Positions 9,088 through 18,454 are shown, counted from the stretch's first letter. The stretch: DNA of 64,000 bases from Acinetobacter proteolyticus (GCF_000367945.1 NZ_KB849177.1:66531-130530), one strand, 5' to 3'. The notes: a model not told the origin generated them from the letters alone. Numbers and translations are program-made.

Positions 9088-10317
9088 TCACCAATCAAAT
9101 GGGCCTGTACGTATACACTTATCATTTAGCAAATAACAGTATGATGCTCTAGATAATTTGAGTTTTCTCAAACTTGATTCAATTTTTTTATGGATAGTTA
9201 TCTTTTTATTATCAGTAAGTAGCATCCATTCATCTGTTGCTTGAATAACAAAACTATCAGGATGCAGAGGATCGTATCCTACTGAATTTATATAGGGTGC
9301 TAGGCTTTTTATATTGAATAACTTGGAGTCGACATTCTTGAATTTTGATAAAGAAGTAGTTGGCTCTCCGACAGAACGTGGTCGGAAATAAATTAGTTTA
9401 ACATTCGATTTGGTAACCTTCTTTCCTCTAGCAGAAAAAACAGTTGCTGTAATGTTAAATATAGCAGATTTATCTGAGTATACTGCGATTTGAAAATGGT
9501 CAGTACCTTTGGCAGGTATAGACTGCGAAATAGGTAGCTCGATTGTGTATCCTGATTTACCTGCTGGGAGATAAAGGTCATATGTTGTATTTGGAGGAGC
9601 TGGCATACTTGATCCTGGGGGTTCAAGTCGTACACTTGTGCGGAATGGTACTCTCCACTGGTTCTTTAGTTCATCAGTATAGCTAAGTATCCCAACTGCG
9701 CACACTCTCATATTTTCTTTAAGTGTAGGAGTAATTAAATCATCGATTTCTATACTTTTGGACTCCAAAATACGTCCTACCTTAATTTTTTTAATTTGTT
9801 GAAAAGAGGATTTAGAAACAACGACATTTTCATTACATACACTTTCAGGCTGTAATCCCATTTCAATCTCTGTATTAATAAGAGCACCCCAACCATCATT
9901 GTAAAAGGTCACTGCTCTAGTGGCATCTTTGATAAAAATTGGAATAGGAGTTTGATCAAATTGACTAGAGTTAACGGTAAATACAACTTTTTCCAATAAA
10001 ATTTCATTATTTGTAGAGTTTTCAGTTTTAACACTCAATCTCGGTAAGTTCCATTCAAAAGGAGAATACCAAAAATGCTCAGCAGTAATTGGTGTGCTTT
10101 TTTTCAAGTTGTCTATATATTCAATTGATGGAGTAATATAAAGAGTATTATCTAAAAAGTTAGAGTTGTATTTCACTTGCATGAGGGAGGATGAAAAATC
10201 TTCAAACTTAATGGGCCATGTCTTAGTACTAGAATAGGGCGAGGCAGAATATGATAATGAAGAATATATAAGTGCTAAACATAAAAAGGCTATAGAAGGT
10301 TGTAGTTTTAGATGCAT
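9088..10317 (-). CDS. Secreted protein of unknown function
   Basis: The start at 10317 gives a clean signal peptide (MHLKLQPSIAFLCLALIY..., cleavage near SYSA) and has GGAG upstream; an earlier in-frame start would only add a piece overlapping the upstream gene. The mature region of about 385 residues is beta-rich, resembling tandem Ig-like or sandwich domains, with a proline-rich turn (GSSMPAPPN) in the middle and a C-terminal tail with two cysteines (SYCYLLNDKC). I do not recognise the family. It begins two bases after the stop of the small 2TM gene, so the two are almost certainly co-transcribed and may work together across the inner membrane. Confidence 0.55.
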   Translation of the reverse strand: MHLKLQPSIAFLCLALIYSSLSYSASPYSSTKTWPIKFEDFSSSLMQVKYNSNFLDNTLYITPSIEYIDNLKKSTPITAEHFWYSPFEWNLPRLSVKTENSTNNEILLEKVVFTVNSSQFDQTPIPIFIKDATRAVTFYNDGWGALINTEIEMGLQPESVCNENVVVSKSSFQQIKKIKVGRILESKSIEIDDLITPTLKENMRVCAVGILSYTDELKNQWRVPFRTSVRLEPPGSSMPAPPNTTYDLYLPAGKSGYTIELPISQSIPAKGTDHFQIAVYSDKSAIFNITATVFSARGKKVTKSNVKLIYFRPRSVGEPTTSLSKFKNVDSKLFNIKSLAPYINSVGYDPLHPDSFVIQATDEWMLLTDNKKITIHKKIESSLRKLKLSRASYCYLLNDKCIRTGPFDW

Positions 10318-10319
10318 AG

Positions 10320-10676
10320 TTAATTCTCCAATCCAATAGATCCACTTACTGAACCGTTGTAAACATAGAACGTTAGGGTGATGATTGCAAAAGTTGTTAG
10401 ACACACCACGCAGAAACCTACGAGATAAAAAGTATGAATTCGAGAACGCAACCATTGTTCTGCTGATACGCCTCCTTTCACCTGAACTGTTCCCATCTCC
10501 AAAGAAATTGCTGTTAATCTATCCTTTTCAGGTAGTAGACTGATATGATTTAGTAATACCTGATGACGATGAACTCTCCATGCGATTAAAAACCAAGTTA
10601 TTATAGTTACGATATATGCAGCATATGCAAGTGGATTAGATGCTGCTGTTTGAAGTGCGAGTAGAAATTTTTCCAT
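10320..10676 (-). CDS. Small two-helix inner-membrane protein
   Basis: A 118-residue protein with membrane helices at about residues 19-37 and 83-105, and a basic, polar loop of about 45 residues between them. There is no cleavable signal peptide. The last codons overlap the ribosome-binding site of the secreted-protein gene that starts two bases after its stop, indicating translational coupling. No recognised family. The gene pair sits between the patatin gene and a long gene-poor stretch. A two-component envelope system (small membrane anchor plus exported beta-rich protein) is inferred from context only. Confidence 0.5.
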   Translation of the reverse strand: MEKFLLALQTAASNPLAYAAYIVTIITWFLIAWRVHRHQVLLNHISLLPEKDRLTAISLEMGTVQVKGGVSAEQWLRSRIHTFYLVGFCVVCLTTFAIITLTFYVYNGSVSGSIGLEN

Positions 10677-11520
10677 ATTAATTTTCTTACCTATTATTTT
10701 TATAGTTCAATAATTACATTTTTTATTATTTTTGTCATTGAAAAAGTGACAAGCTGATTTCGCTTCTGGGGGGATTAGTGTCTATAGCATTTATATACAA
10801 AAGATAAGACTCTTTGAAATATAGGAAAATATGTAAATAATTTATTTATATTCTTCTAGTTAGTTGCAAAATTTGTAATTAGTATTCAGAGTTAATTATA
10901 TCAAATTTTATTGAGTTGAGTAGTAAGCTTATTCTATTAGGAAACGGATGTTGCATATTGTGTATTTTTTCTAAAAAGATAAATAATATTAACTTCTTTA
11001 GTGAAATGACTCATTTTATTTTTTGAGTTATAAATTAAAGAATATGCACAGTTCCAAACCAAAACATAAATTTCTAGATATTTATGCATGAGTTAATAGG
11101 CTATACAAACTTAAATGATGGTTTTAAAGCCGAACAGATCGACCGATCTATATACGCTACGTTTTAGTAAAAAAACAGTTTACTGGGATTCAGATTGTGA
11201 TAATCAAATCTCGCTAAAGGACTGATTCAGTTTACGAGAATCGTCATTTAGGCGTGTAAGGACAAACCAGCGATAGCCTGACCGTACTGACTCTGGATGA
11301 TCCAAAGGCTATATAGAAACACCGTAGAAACAGCTGTGCCTTTATGAAAATTCTGTAGGTTATAAATCAATGCATCTAATTATTAAATCCGATCATTTAT
11401 TCTATGAACATCAAAATGATGGTTTAAGTTGTTTTGATGATTTTTAAAAAAGTGTAGATTGATGTATAGGTTTCTGAAAAGAAGTAAATAAATACTTTAT
11501 AAATCAATATGAAGGTATTT
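10677..11520. other. Gene-poor AT-rich stretch inside the island
   Basis: About 840 bases with no credible coding frame. It lies directly upstream of a broken copy of the RDF-like gene, so the right part (about 11,100-11,520) may be its badly decayed 5' portion; I could not align it convincingly. Confidence 0.4.
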
Positions 11521-11918
11521 CTGCATCAGGTAATTTACTGTCATGTTTACCATTGCAATTGACCTTACGAGGCATGAGCATAACACAAAGTTACCGTACT
11601 CCGATCTACTACGTGGACTTAACTTTACGTGCTGGAATTAATTTACAAGAAGCAATTACTTCAGCCAAGCAAATCGATGAGCAGAGCAAGGTAGCAGGTT
11701 TCTATCAGGAGGCTTTAGATCATGTGGCACGGCAGGGTTATGGTAATGCCAGTTTTTAGGTAAGGGGTGAAGAAGGCTTGGATATTGTGGAGGAGTTTTA
11801 TCGTGACCAGTAAAATGCTGTGGAAGTACAATCTGATTCAGCATCTATTCATCAATTTATGGATGATGCCACAGGCATAAAATGGGGAATTCGGCAAAGT
11901 GTACGGGCTGTAAATTAG
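11521..11918 (+). pseudogene. Broken second copy of the RDF-like gene (3' part)
   Basis: Translation matches the C-terminal third of the intact gene at 695-1597 almost residue for residue (SGNLLSCLPLQLTLRG, then SYRTPIYYVDLTLRAG, then VARQGYGNASF). A TAG replaces the Glu codon at 11758-11760, the frame continues (VRGEEGLDIVEEFYRDQ), a second stop follows, and the tail runs on to a natural end at 11918 (GIRQSVRAVN). No start or 5' two thirds is present. The DNA is roughly 80% identical by eye to the first copy, too different for a recent tandem duplication. It probably came from a related element. Confidence 0.8.
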
Positions 11919-12023
11919 GTAACTACCTGAATCAATATACTTAACTGAAATCTGTGTTGGCTGACTCTCACAAGAAATTTACCACTGGCTGGAGCCGAAG
12001 ATTGCTCAAAGGGAGAAGGAATA

Positions 12024-12049
12024 GAGGGAGGTCACTCCCTTTATTTTTT
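12024..12049 (+). terminator. Rho-independent terminator after the broken RDF-like copy
   Basis: AGGGAG-GTCA-CTCCCT hairpin followed by TTATTTTTT, at the same relative place as the terminator behind the intact copy at 1604. Confidence 0.6.
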
Positions 12050-12157
12050 GTTGGTTGGTAGATGCAATAGGATTGTCTTGAAAAAAATATTGGCATGATA
12101 TAGTGAGTCAATTAGGATATTGTTTAATTGGCCATAATTTAAAAGGAATAAGGTTTC

Positions 12158-13351
12158 ATGACATCGGGGAAAAAGAAGGCTCCACACTCTGACATTATCG
12201 CATTTAATGAGCTTTTAACAAAACAGCAAAGAGTTGCTAACCAAAAACTGTGTATATGGAATGAGTCAAAGAATGACCTATGTGGCTCGATTATCAAGGC
12301 TCATTCTATACAGCGTAGGAAAATGGAGGTGCATATCTCTGAGAGTGGTATGGTTTATACCCTTAAAATGCAGTTATCAAATGATAATCCTTCTGATCTA
12401 CCACACAGTAGTTTTATCAAAGAAGGTATTGGTAGTTTTAGTGTATTTAAAGGGTTCTGCGGTAATCACGATAAGAAAATCTTTGCAACCATTGAAGATG
12501 AATCTTTTACAGCTACCGAACATCAAATGACAACGTACGCCTATAGAGCCGCTGCCAAAGAGTTACATACTAAATTGGAATCCAATATCAAAATTCAACT
12601 GAATATTGATACAGCCAAAGCCAAGATTGAAGCTATGGGGATACCTGATCAGCCACTTCCTTTGCACATTAAAATGACTATGCCTGCGATTCGTAGTGGA
12701 ATAATGAATGTTCCTGCCTATTTAATAAAGCCTTGGTTAGCTCAAGATGACTTAGATAATCTTCGTTTTAAAGCAGAAAATGACAAGCTAACGGCTCAAG
12801 AACTTAGAGCTGTGTGCGATCACATACAGCACTCTTGGGAAGATACAGACATCTTAACATTGGAGCATAGCTATTTCAGCTTCGATACTGAATACCCAGT
12901 CGTGTGCTGTAGTACGTTTATTCCTTATTTTGATTTTGAGGGTCGGCAAATTATCACTACAGAACAAACTGTCAATCTAACCCAACAACTAAAAGATGAT
13001 TTCACTGACTTCCCAAATGTTTTTTTTAATCTTTTCCCAGAAGGTGGTAAGACACATGTGATCTTCTCTTACTTTAAAAATAATCAAGCCTTTAAAGATT
13101 CTATTCATAAGCTTTTGTCGTATGAGGATCAAAAAATTAAGTTACTGCTCTCTTCTTTTCTCATTAATTATGTTGAAAATGCTGCATATAAAATCAGTTA
13201 CATTGATCAGATGTTTTCTGAATCTGAACGTAAGGCAATTAATGATATTTTCATGAGTAACATTTTAAATCCAGGTTCATATAGCACTACGCCTATAAAC
13301 CTGTTCAAACGCATCACTCCTAAAGTTGATGTCGCTGAAACAGAAAGCTAA
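12158..13351 (+). CDS. Uncharacterised Cys/His zinc-site protein (HNH-like N-terminus)
   Basis: A 397-residue protein with AAGGAATAAGG ahead of the ATG. Near the N-terminus C32, C42 and H49 (LCGSIIKAHSIQ) and then GFCGNHDKKIF (C101, H104) form what looks like a single zinc site. The C-C-AHSI...GFCxxHD arrangement recalls an uncharacterised bacterial family I have seen described only as hypothetical. The rest is mixed alpha/beta without signatures. It stands alone, behind a terminator and ahead of a convergent operon. An HNH-type nuclease is possible given the AHSI motif, but a full HNH catalytic set is not evident. Confidence 0.5.
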   Translation: MTSGKKKAPHSDIIAFNELLTKQQRVANQKLCIWNESKNDLCGSIIKAHSIQRRKMEVHISESGMVYTLKMQLSNDNPSDLPHSSFIKEGIGSFSVFKGFCGNHDKKIFATIEDESFTATEHQMTTYAYRAAAKELHTKLESNIKIQLNIDTAKAKIEAMGIPDQPLPLHIKMTMPAIRSGIMNVPAYLIKPWLAQDDLDNLRFKAENDKLTAQELRAVCDHIQHSWEDTDILTLEHSYFSFDTEYPVVCCSTFIPYFDFEGRQIITTEQTVNLTQQLKDDFTDFPNVFFNLFPEGGKTHVIFSYFKNNQAFKDSIHKLLSYEDQKIKLLLSSFLINYVENAAYKISYIDQMFSESERKAINDIFMSNILNPGSYSTTPINLFKRITPKVDVAETES

Positions 13352-13499
13352 AATCAGGTAACTAAGCGTAGATAGCCGTTTAGACTAATAGCTTCTTTTC
13401 ACTACGCTCATAAATTTTTTTACTTGGACTACTCACAGTATCTTAGACATCGAAATAGCCTCATTTTGAAGCTGCTTCAAAGACTTCTGGATTCACCAA

Positions 13500-15263
13500 T
13501 TAAGATGCGAATGGCGCCTGATTCGATTGTAAAGTATCTTCTTCTTGCTTATCAGCAAAAATATCTATTCCTAATGTCTCAAAAAAGAAATGATAAGGAA
13601 TGGGTAGTCTATAATGACGACATGCGGTAAGAATGATTGGAAAATGTTCATATTTGATTGCAGATAGTTCAGTGATATCTCTATCTATTTTGCAATTATC
13701 CTTAATTTGGTTAAAGACAGAGTCAATATTTTCATAAGTCATACCCGTAAGACATAATCCATGAGTATCAGAATTCTTATAAAAATGTGTTTCAGAATCA
13801 GAATCAGGATGCCAGATTTGTGAAGTACATTTAGGAATATATTTTTCTATTATTTCCTTAATTGTTACATTCATTTCATCATTTCTAAAGACAGATGCAA
13901 AAAAAGCTAATAGTGGGTAAAGTATAGAACCTTTAGTAACACTCTGTCTGTAGTTATCACTATCATCTTCAGGATGAAGAACTAATTCTAAATAATCATG
14001 AATATTAGATGGATATTTCCAATTGTGAGCAAATGCTCCATTTATAGTTTGAGTTATTCCTGATAACCAGCTCAATAGGTCACCATCATTACCATCCTGT
14101 TGTAGAAAATAGAATGAGGTCAATCCTATATCTATTGCTTGCTCATCTTTGAAAGGATGAAATAGTAAAGGATTGTTTATAATTAATTTCTTGATTGACT
14201 CACTAATATCCATGTACGTCTTCAAAGAATTGTTTAGTGTTTCATTAGAAGGAGAATATGCTTGCATTCTAGTAAAGCACCATTCTAACCAAATTCCAAA
14301 AAGAGAAATTCTGCCGATGATATCGAATAATTTTAAGTTTATATCTACATCGCAGTTTCCTCTAACTGCATTTGAGACAGCATGTAAAGAGTTTAGATGA
14401 GGTAATATCTTTTTGTAGTAAGATTCTGAAATTGAAAGATATAGAAATACTAATGATTTGAATACATCTTTAATTTTTTTTGCATCTGCTGATTTTTTTG
14501 ATGCACTTAATTTCACAATTTCCCAGCTATAAAGAATTAACCTTTCAGCAGATAAATATGCACTTTCTATGTTATCCTCAGAGTTACACCAAGAATTAAG
14601 AATTCCCAATGCTAGATAGCTCTGACGTATTATTGTTAATTGGTTTTTTATTCTAATACTCTCAATATTCTCAAAAAGTTTTTGAATTAGTAAAGAAAAA
14701 TTTCTGAAAGAAACTTCAGGTTGGTCAACCATTGCCAATGACTTTCTTAATAGGGATTTTAAGTCATCTTGTAAAAATAATTGCTCATTAATTAAATGTT
14801 TTTCTAAAAGTCCAGCTATTCTATCACCATTCCATACTTCAAATTTAATCTGATCATTTTCCTTAGCTTGTGTATATTGGCTTAAATTAATTTCTAATTC
14901 TTGTTTTAAATCACCGCCAAAAGTGAGACAAATTACAATAGGATATTCTTTGAATTGAGTAGGTAGATGTGTTGGGATATAGACATCAAGGATTTCATCT
15001 AGAGATGGTCTCAAATCTTGGGGATTACCACTATTCCAATCTGAACGGCCTAAATTCCCTGCCTTAATTGAAAATAAATAGATTTTTTCAGGTTCATCAT
15101 TAATTGATCCAACAGCAGAGATATCAACACCAAATTGACGATTTCCTATACTTGGTTCCGAAAGAATTGTTAAACCCATTTGTGATAATAAAGTAGGTAA
15201 AAGTACATCTAATTCATTTCTTTCTTTTAAACTAGCCAGATAGTCTTTAATAATTAATTTCAT
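13500..15263 (-). CDS. Putative Mrr-like PD-(D/E)XK nuclease with C-terminal helical domain
   Basis: A 587-residue protein. The first 100 residues resemble the restriction-endonuclease fold: LLPTLLSQMG helix, then RQFGVDISAVG with Asp47, then a strand YLFSIKAGN with Lys67. The usual acidic residue two before the Lys is Ser65, so catalysis may be altered or absent. Residues 180-587 are helical with no recognised domain. Its ATG overlaps the upstream gene's stop by four bases (ATGA), so the two are translationally coupled. This looks like the nuclease half of a two-gene defence system, but I cannot match it to a named one. The nuclease call is moderate. Confidence 0.55.
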   Translation of the reverse strand: MKLIIKDYLASLKERNELDVLLPTLLSQMGLTILSEPSIGNRQFGVDISAVGSINDEPEKIYLFSIKAGNLGRSDWNSGNPQDLRPSLDEILDVYIPTHLPTQFKEYPIVICLTFGGDLKQELEINLSQYTQAKENDQIKFEVWNGDRIAGLLEKHLINEQLFLQDDLKSLLRKSLAMVDQPEVSFRNFSLLIQKLFENIESIRIKNQLTIIRQSYLALGILNSWCNSEDNIESAYLSAERLILYSWEIVKLSASKKSADAKKIKDVFKSLVFLYLSISESYYKKILPHLNSLHAVSNAVRGNCDVDINLKLFDIIGRISLFGIWLEWCFTRMQAYSPSNETLNNSLKTYMDISESIKKLIINNPLLFHPFKDEQAIDIGLTSFYFLQQDGNDGDLLSWLSGITQTINGAFAHNWKYPSNIHDYLELVLHPEDDSDNYRQSVTKGSILYPLLAFFASVFRNDEMNVTIKEIIEKYIPKCTSQIWHPDSDSETHFYKNSDTHGLCLTGMTYENIDSVFNQIKDNCKIDRDITELSAIKYEHFPIILTACRHYRLPIPYHFFFETLGIDIFADKQEEDTLQSNQAPFAS

Positions 15264-16984
15264 TTTGAAGAACCTTCGACTTTAAAACTTAATAAACAAT
15301 GATGTAGTGAGGTTGAATCCAAAATTTCCATAGATGGAAAATCAATCTTTCGACTAAAAGATTGTAATGGCATAGTTTGTCTTTGGCTTCCTTCAGAGGT
15401 CCGAATTATGAAAGCTGTGCTTTTACCATATAGAAGTGTATTTTCAGTAAATAGACCAGCAAACACTGATTTTTTTCTTGCTTCAGCATAGGCTTTATTC
15501 ATGCTTTGTTGGTGATGTCTTCTGTACTCAAAATGTTCTGATGGGCTTATCCTTAGCTCTTTCAAACTATATGAAGCTTCAAGCCCTGTATGATATTTTT
15601 CTAATTTTTCTAAGATTTTCTCTGCACATAGTAGCTTCTCAGTAGGCAACTGTTCTTTATATTTATTTAAATATTCAGTCACTTTACTTGGATAACTAAT
15701 ACAAAGTGGATTGAAAACTATTTTAGCTATTTTTTCATTCTGGTTATCAGGACAAACCTTAAAAACAGAAAATATTAATGAAATTGCAGTAGTTGGGTTC
15801 ATAAAGCACCAGCCACATGCTTTTTTTGCTAAAAAAAAGTGATCTTGAGAAAATTGATTAATTAATTGAGTTGTATCAAATTGGGCTTCTAGTTTATGAT
15901 CACTTAGTAGCTCGGATGCAAAATAATTAAGTGATATCTTTCTTGAAAGAAACCATCGTGTAAAAATTAATGAAAGCTTATCTTGATTTTCATTTTCAAA
16001 TAAATATGAAGTAAAAGTATTGAAATTATCGAGGCTAATTTTATATTCTGTATGAATGAAAAAATTCTCTAGCAAAATAAGAGTTTGATTGCAGTTTTCA
16101 TTAAATAGTTTTGGTAGCAGCATATCAAGATATTTAATCGTTCCTGTTGAAGATGATTCTATAAAAGGTATTGTCTCTAATAGCAATGCTTTTATACTTG
16201 TAGATAGTTTTTCAATATGATGAAAAAGTTGAAACATGCAGACATGCACGGTTCTTATACTGTGATTGGTAAGATTAATAATACTAGATATTTTACGTTG
16301 GATGATGTCGTAAGAACTGAGATGATTTGTTGAAATCTGAATTAGTGAATGTAAAATTGATGAAATTAGTATTTCGTTAGATGGTTGATAGGAAGTTGAA
16401 CAAATAATTTCGATACTTCTTTTCAAAAGCGACATATTTGATGAGTAATCTATTTGACATAATGCTAACATTACATCTGCACTAAGATTTTCATTCTCTA
16501 ATGAAATAATTTCTTCAGCTTTGTCAAGTGATAATTTTGAGTCTTTCTTTGAAATAGAGATTAGGGTCTTTGTAAGAAATCTAATAGTGTATTCGTTGGT
16601 TTTTAAATGTTCTATTATTTGACAACTAAACTCTAAATCTGTATTTAATAATTTTTCAAAATCTTCTAATGGGTAGTGTGATGCCATATCATCACCTGCT
16701 TCAATAATTATTTTTTCGATAGTATTTAATAAAATTGGAATATTTCTATCTTTAAGATGTGGTAAAGCATCTGAAAACAAATAACGAACCATAAAAAAAT
16801 CAATTGATTTGTCATTTTTTATTTTTGAAAATATTTCGATTAGATTTAATTTACCTTCATTATGTAATTGGACAAATGCTTCTACCGTATCTTTATCACG
16901 ATATTTTTTTCGAGTGAACTCATTGATAGTGTCAAACGCATTATGCTGTGCTAGATGTGATTCTATTTTACTTTTTAATTCCAT
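15260..16984 (-). CDS. Helical-repeat (HEAT/TPR-like) protein, partner of the Mrr-like gene
   Basis: A 574-residue protein made almost wholly of amphipathic helices, consistent with a HEAT- or TPR-like solenoid over residues about 20-470. A more polar C-terminal part (about 480-574) contains a His/Arg-rich segment (EYRRHHQQ) and a short beta-rich end. No Walker, nuclease or membrane motif is seen. It is first in a two-gene operon on the minus strand, with the putative nuclease gene starting inside its stop codon. Solenoid proteins in such operons usually recognise a ligand or hold a partner inactive. That role is inferred; the family is not recognised. Confidence 0.5.
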   Translation of the reverse strand: MELKSKIESHLAQHNAFDTINEFTRKKYRDKDTVEAFVQLHNEGKLNLIEIFSKIKNDKSIDFFMVRYLFSDALPHLKDRNIPILLNTIEKIIIEAGDDMASHYPLEDFEKLLNTDLEFSCQIIEHLKTNEYTIRFLTKTLISISKKDSKLSLDKAEEIISLENENLSADVMLALCQIDYSSNMSLLKRSIEIICSTSYQPSNEILISSILHSLIQISTNHLSSYDIIQRKISSIINLTNHSIRTVHVCMFQLFHHIEKLSTSIKALLLETIPFIESSSTGTIKYLDMLLPKLFNENCNQTLILLENFFIHTEYKISLDNFNTFTSYLFENENQDKLSLIFTRWFLSRKISLNYFASELLSDHKLEAQFDTTQLINQFSQDHFFLAKKACGWCFMNPTTAISLIFSVFKVCPDNQNEKIAKIVFNPLCISYPSKVTEYLNKYKEQLPTEKLLCAEKILEKLEKYHTGLEASYSLKELRISPSEHFEYRRHHQQSMNKAYAEARKKSVFAGLFTENTLLYGKSTAFIIRTSEGSQRQTMPLQSFSRKIDFPSMEILDSTSLHHCLLSFKVEGSSK

Positions 16985-17096
16985 ACTTTTTCAAATTTTT
17001 TAAAGTTGAATGGGAGAAGCTTGCGAAGTTAAGCATATCAAAAATCATAAAAATTTAATATTTCTCTTATAAAATTAGTAAAGCAAAATGTAGGGG

Positions 17097-17210
17097 AAGT
17101 ATTCGGTTCCTATTGGGGTGGCTCACTATCAACTGCTATTACCTAAAGACAAACTGCAAACTTTAGTATCTAATGAATTAAAAAAGTTTGAGTTGATTGA
17201 TGATGAGTAA
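17097..17210 (+). pseudogene. C-terminal tail of a lost gene (possibly YhcG/DUF1016-like)
   Basis: An open frame without a start encodes VPIGVAHYQLLLPKD... ending DDE-stop at 17208. The PIGVAxYxL...LP pattern recalls the end of YhcG-type (DUF1016) nucleases. Only about 37 codons survive, so the identification is weak. It runs straight into the third RDF-like fragment. Confidence 0.3.
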
Positions 17211-17348
17211 GGTGGCAAGGTTTTATCAGGAGGCTCTAGACTTGTAGCATGTCTAAGCTATGGCAACACCAGTTTTGAGGTGGATGGTGAAGAGGGACTG
17301 GATATTGTTGAGGAGTTTTACATGAAGAACCAAATAAGAGGAACTTAG
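17196..17348 (+). pseudogene. Third, short fragment of the RDF-like gene
   Basis: DNA from about 17,196 aligns with the end of the other two copies: TATCAGGAGGCTCTAGAC, then a decayed stretch, then translated SYGNTSFEVDGEEGLDIVEEFY and a stop at 17348. Only the last 50 codons remain and an early TAA is present. It sits immediately before the CBASS-like operon, as the second copy sits before the Cys/His-protein gene. Confidence 0.7.
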
Positions 17349-17552
17349 CTAAATATTTGAGTAAAGTTATAACTATAATTAAAACGATACTAAATGTCGT
17401 TTAATCCTAATTACAATTATATTGTCTGCATATTTGGTGGTAGTGTTGAGTAATAGATCACAGTGAGCCGAATAAAATGAAAAGAGATTGGGATGTATTC
17501 GTAACTTGCTTAAATTCTTTTAAGTTTCTAACGTAAGGAGATATAGAGGAAT
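17349..17552. promoter_or_regulatory. Probable promoter region of the CBASS-like operon
   Basis: Short non-coding region after the RDF-like fragment. It must carry the operon promoter. A strong double ribosome site (AAGGAG and AGAGGA) lies before the ATG at 17553. I cannot define a -35/-10 pair with confidence. Confidence 0.35.
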
Positions 17553-18431
17553 ATGGTTTCTGAAATCACTTTATCAAACTGGACTCTGCCATCTAGCGAT
17601 ACCGAAATAGAAAAGCAGGAAAGAGCTGAACGTATGATTCGTCAGGCAATTGATGCTCATGAAGCTTTTCAAAATTGCTCATTGAAAGTTTATGCAAAAG
17701 GGTCTTATGCAAATAATACCAATGTACGTTCAGATAGCGATGTCGATATTGCTGTGGAGTGTACGGAGGCTTTGTATTGGGACGAATCTGAAAAAGGTAA
17801 TCATCAAACATCAGGAAATCTCTATCATGGGATATGGACACCTGCAAAATTAAGAGCAGAGTTAATCTTAGCAATGAAAAAGAAGTTTCCAGATCAGCTG
17901 GATATATCGGGAGTAACGGCTATACAAATAAATTCAAATAGTGCCCGTGTTAACGCTGATGTGGTTCCATGTTTTAGTTATCGCTATTACATGAAAAATA
18001 ATTATAGAGATGGTACAAAAATTTTTAAGACCGATGGTAAAGGTATAGTTAATTATCCATTACAACAAATTAAAAATGGTAAGGATAAGAATAATAGGAC
18101 AAATTATAACTATAAAAAAAGTGTAAGAATTTTAAAACGTATTGAAAATGCAATGGCAACTGAGGGGAAGTGTAAAGAACTTCCATCCTATTTCATTGAG
18201 TGTTTAGCTTATAACTGTCCAGACTACATTTTTACCAGAATTACATGGGCACAGATGTTAAGAGAAATTATTATATATATTTATCACTCATTGGATGGAG
18301 TAGAGCCTAGTCTGGAACGTTGGGTCGAAGTAAATGAATGTTTTTATTTATTTCATTCACAACAAAAATGGACCCGTCAGGATGGAAGAGCATTTGCCCT
18401 TGCAGCTTGGAATTATTGTGGGTTTAAATAA
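17553..18431 (+). CDS. CD-NTase (cGAS/DncV-like nucleotidyltransferase), CBASS signal synthase
   Basis: A 292-residue protein with the polymerase-beta-type nucleotidyltransferase core: GS at 50-51 in KGSYANNT, the metal-binding pair D63 and D65 in SDSDVDIAVE, and a third acid D136 in RVNADVVP. Length and motif spacing fit CD-NTases, which make cyclic di- or trinucleotides when phage infection is sensed. All catalytic residues are intact. It is the first gene of a three-gene operon; the next starts 23 bases later and the third encodes a Cap15-like membrane effector. This context makes a type I-like CBASS role likely. The nucleotide product and CD-NTase clade cannot be told from sequence alone. 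Confidence 0.88.
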   Translation: MVSEITLSNWTLPSSDTEIEKQERAERMIRQAIDAHEAFQNCSLKVYAKGSYANNTNVRSDSDVDIAVECTEALYWDESEKGNHQTSGNLYHGIWTPAKLRAELILAMKKKFPDQLDISGVTAIQINSNSARVNADVVPCFSYRYYMKNNYRDGTKIFKTDGKGIVNYPLQQIKNGKDKNNRTNYNYKKSVRILKRIENAMATEGKCKELPSYFIECLAYNCPDYIFTRITWAQMLREIIIYIYHSLDGVEPSLERWVEVNECFYLFHSQQKWTRQDGRAFALAAWNYCGFK

Positions 18432-18454
18432 ATGAATAATTTAGGTGAGTTTGA

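Noticed and set aside
10677..11520. A full decayed 5' half of the RDF-like gene
   Set aside because: No frame could be aligned with confidence to residues 1-170 of the intact copy.
13424..13630. A short plus-strand frame of 68 codons
   Set aside because: It overlaps the end of the Mrr-like gene on the other strand, has no ribosome site, and looks like a shadow frame.
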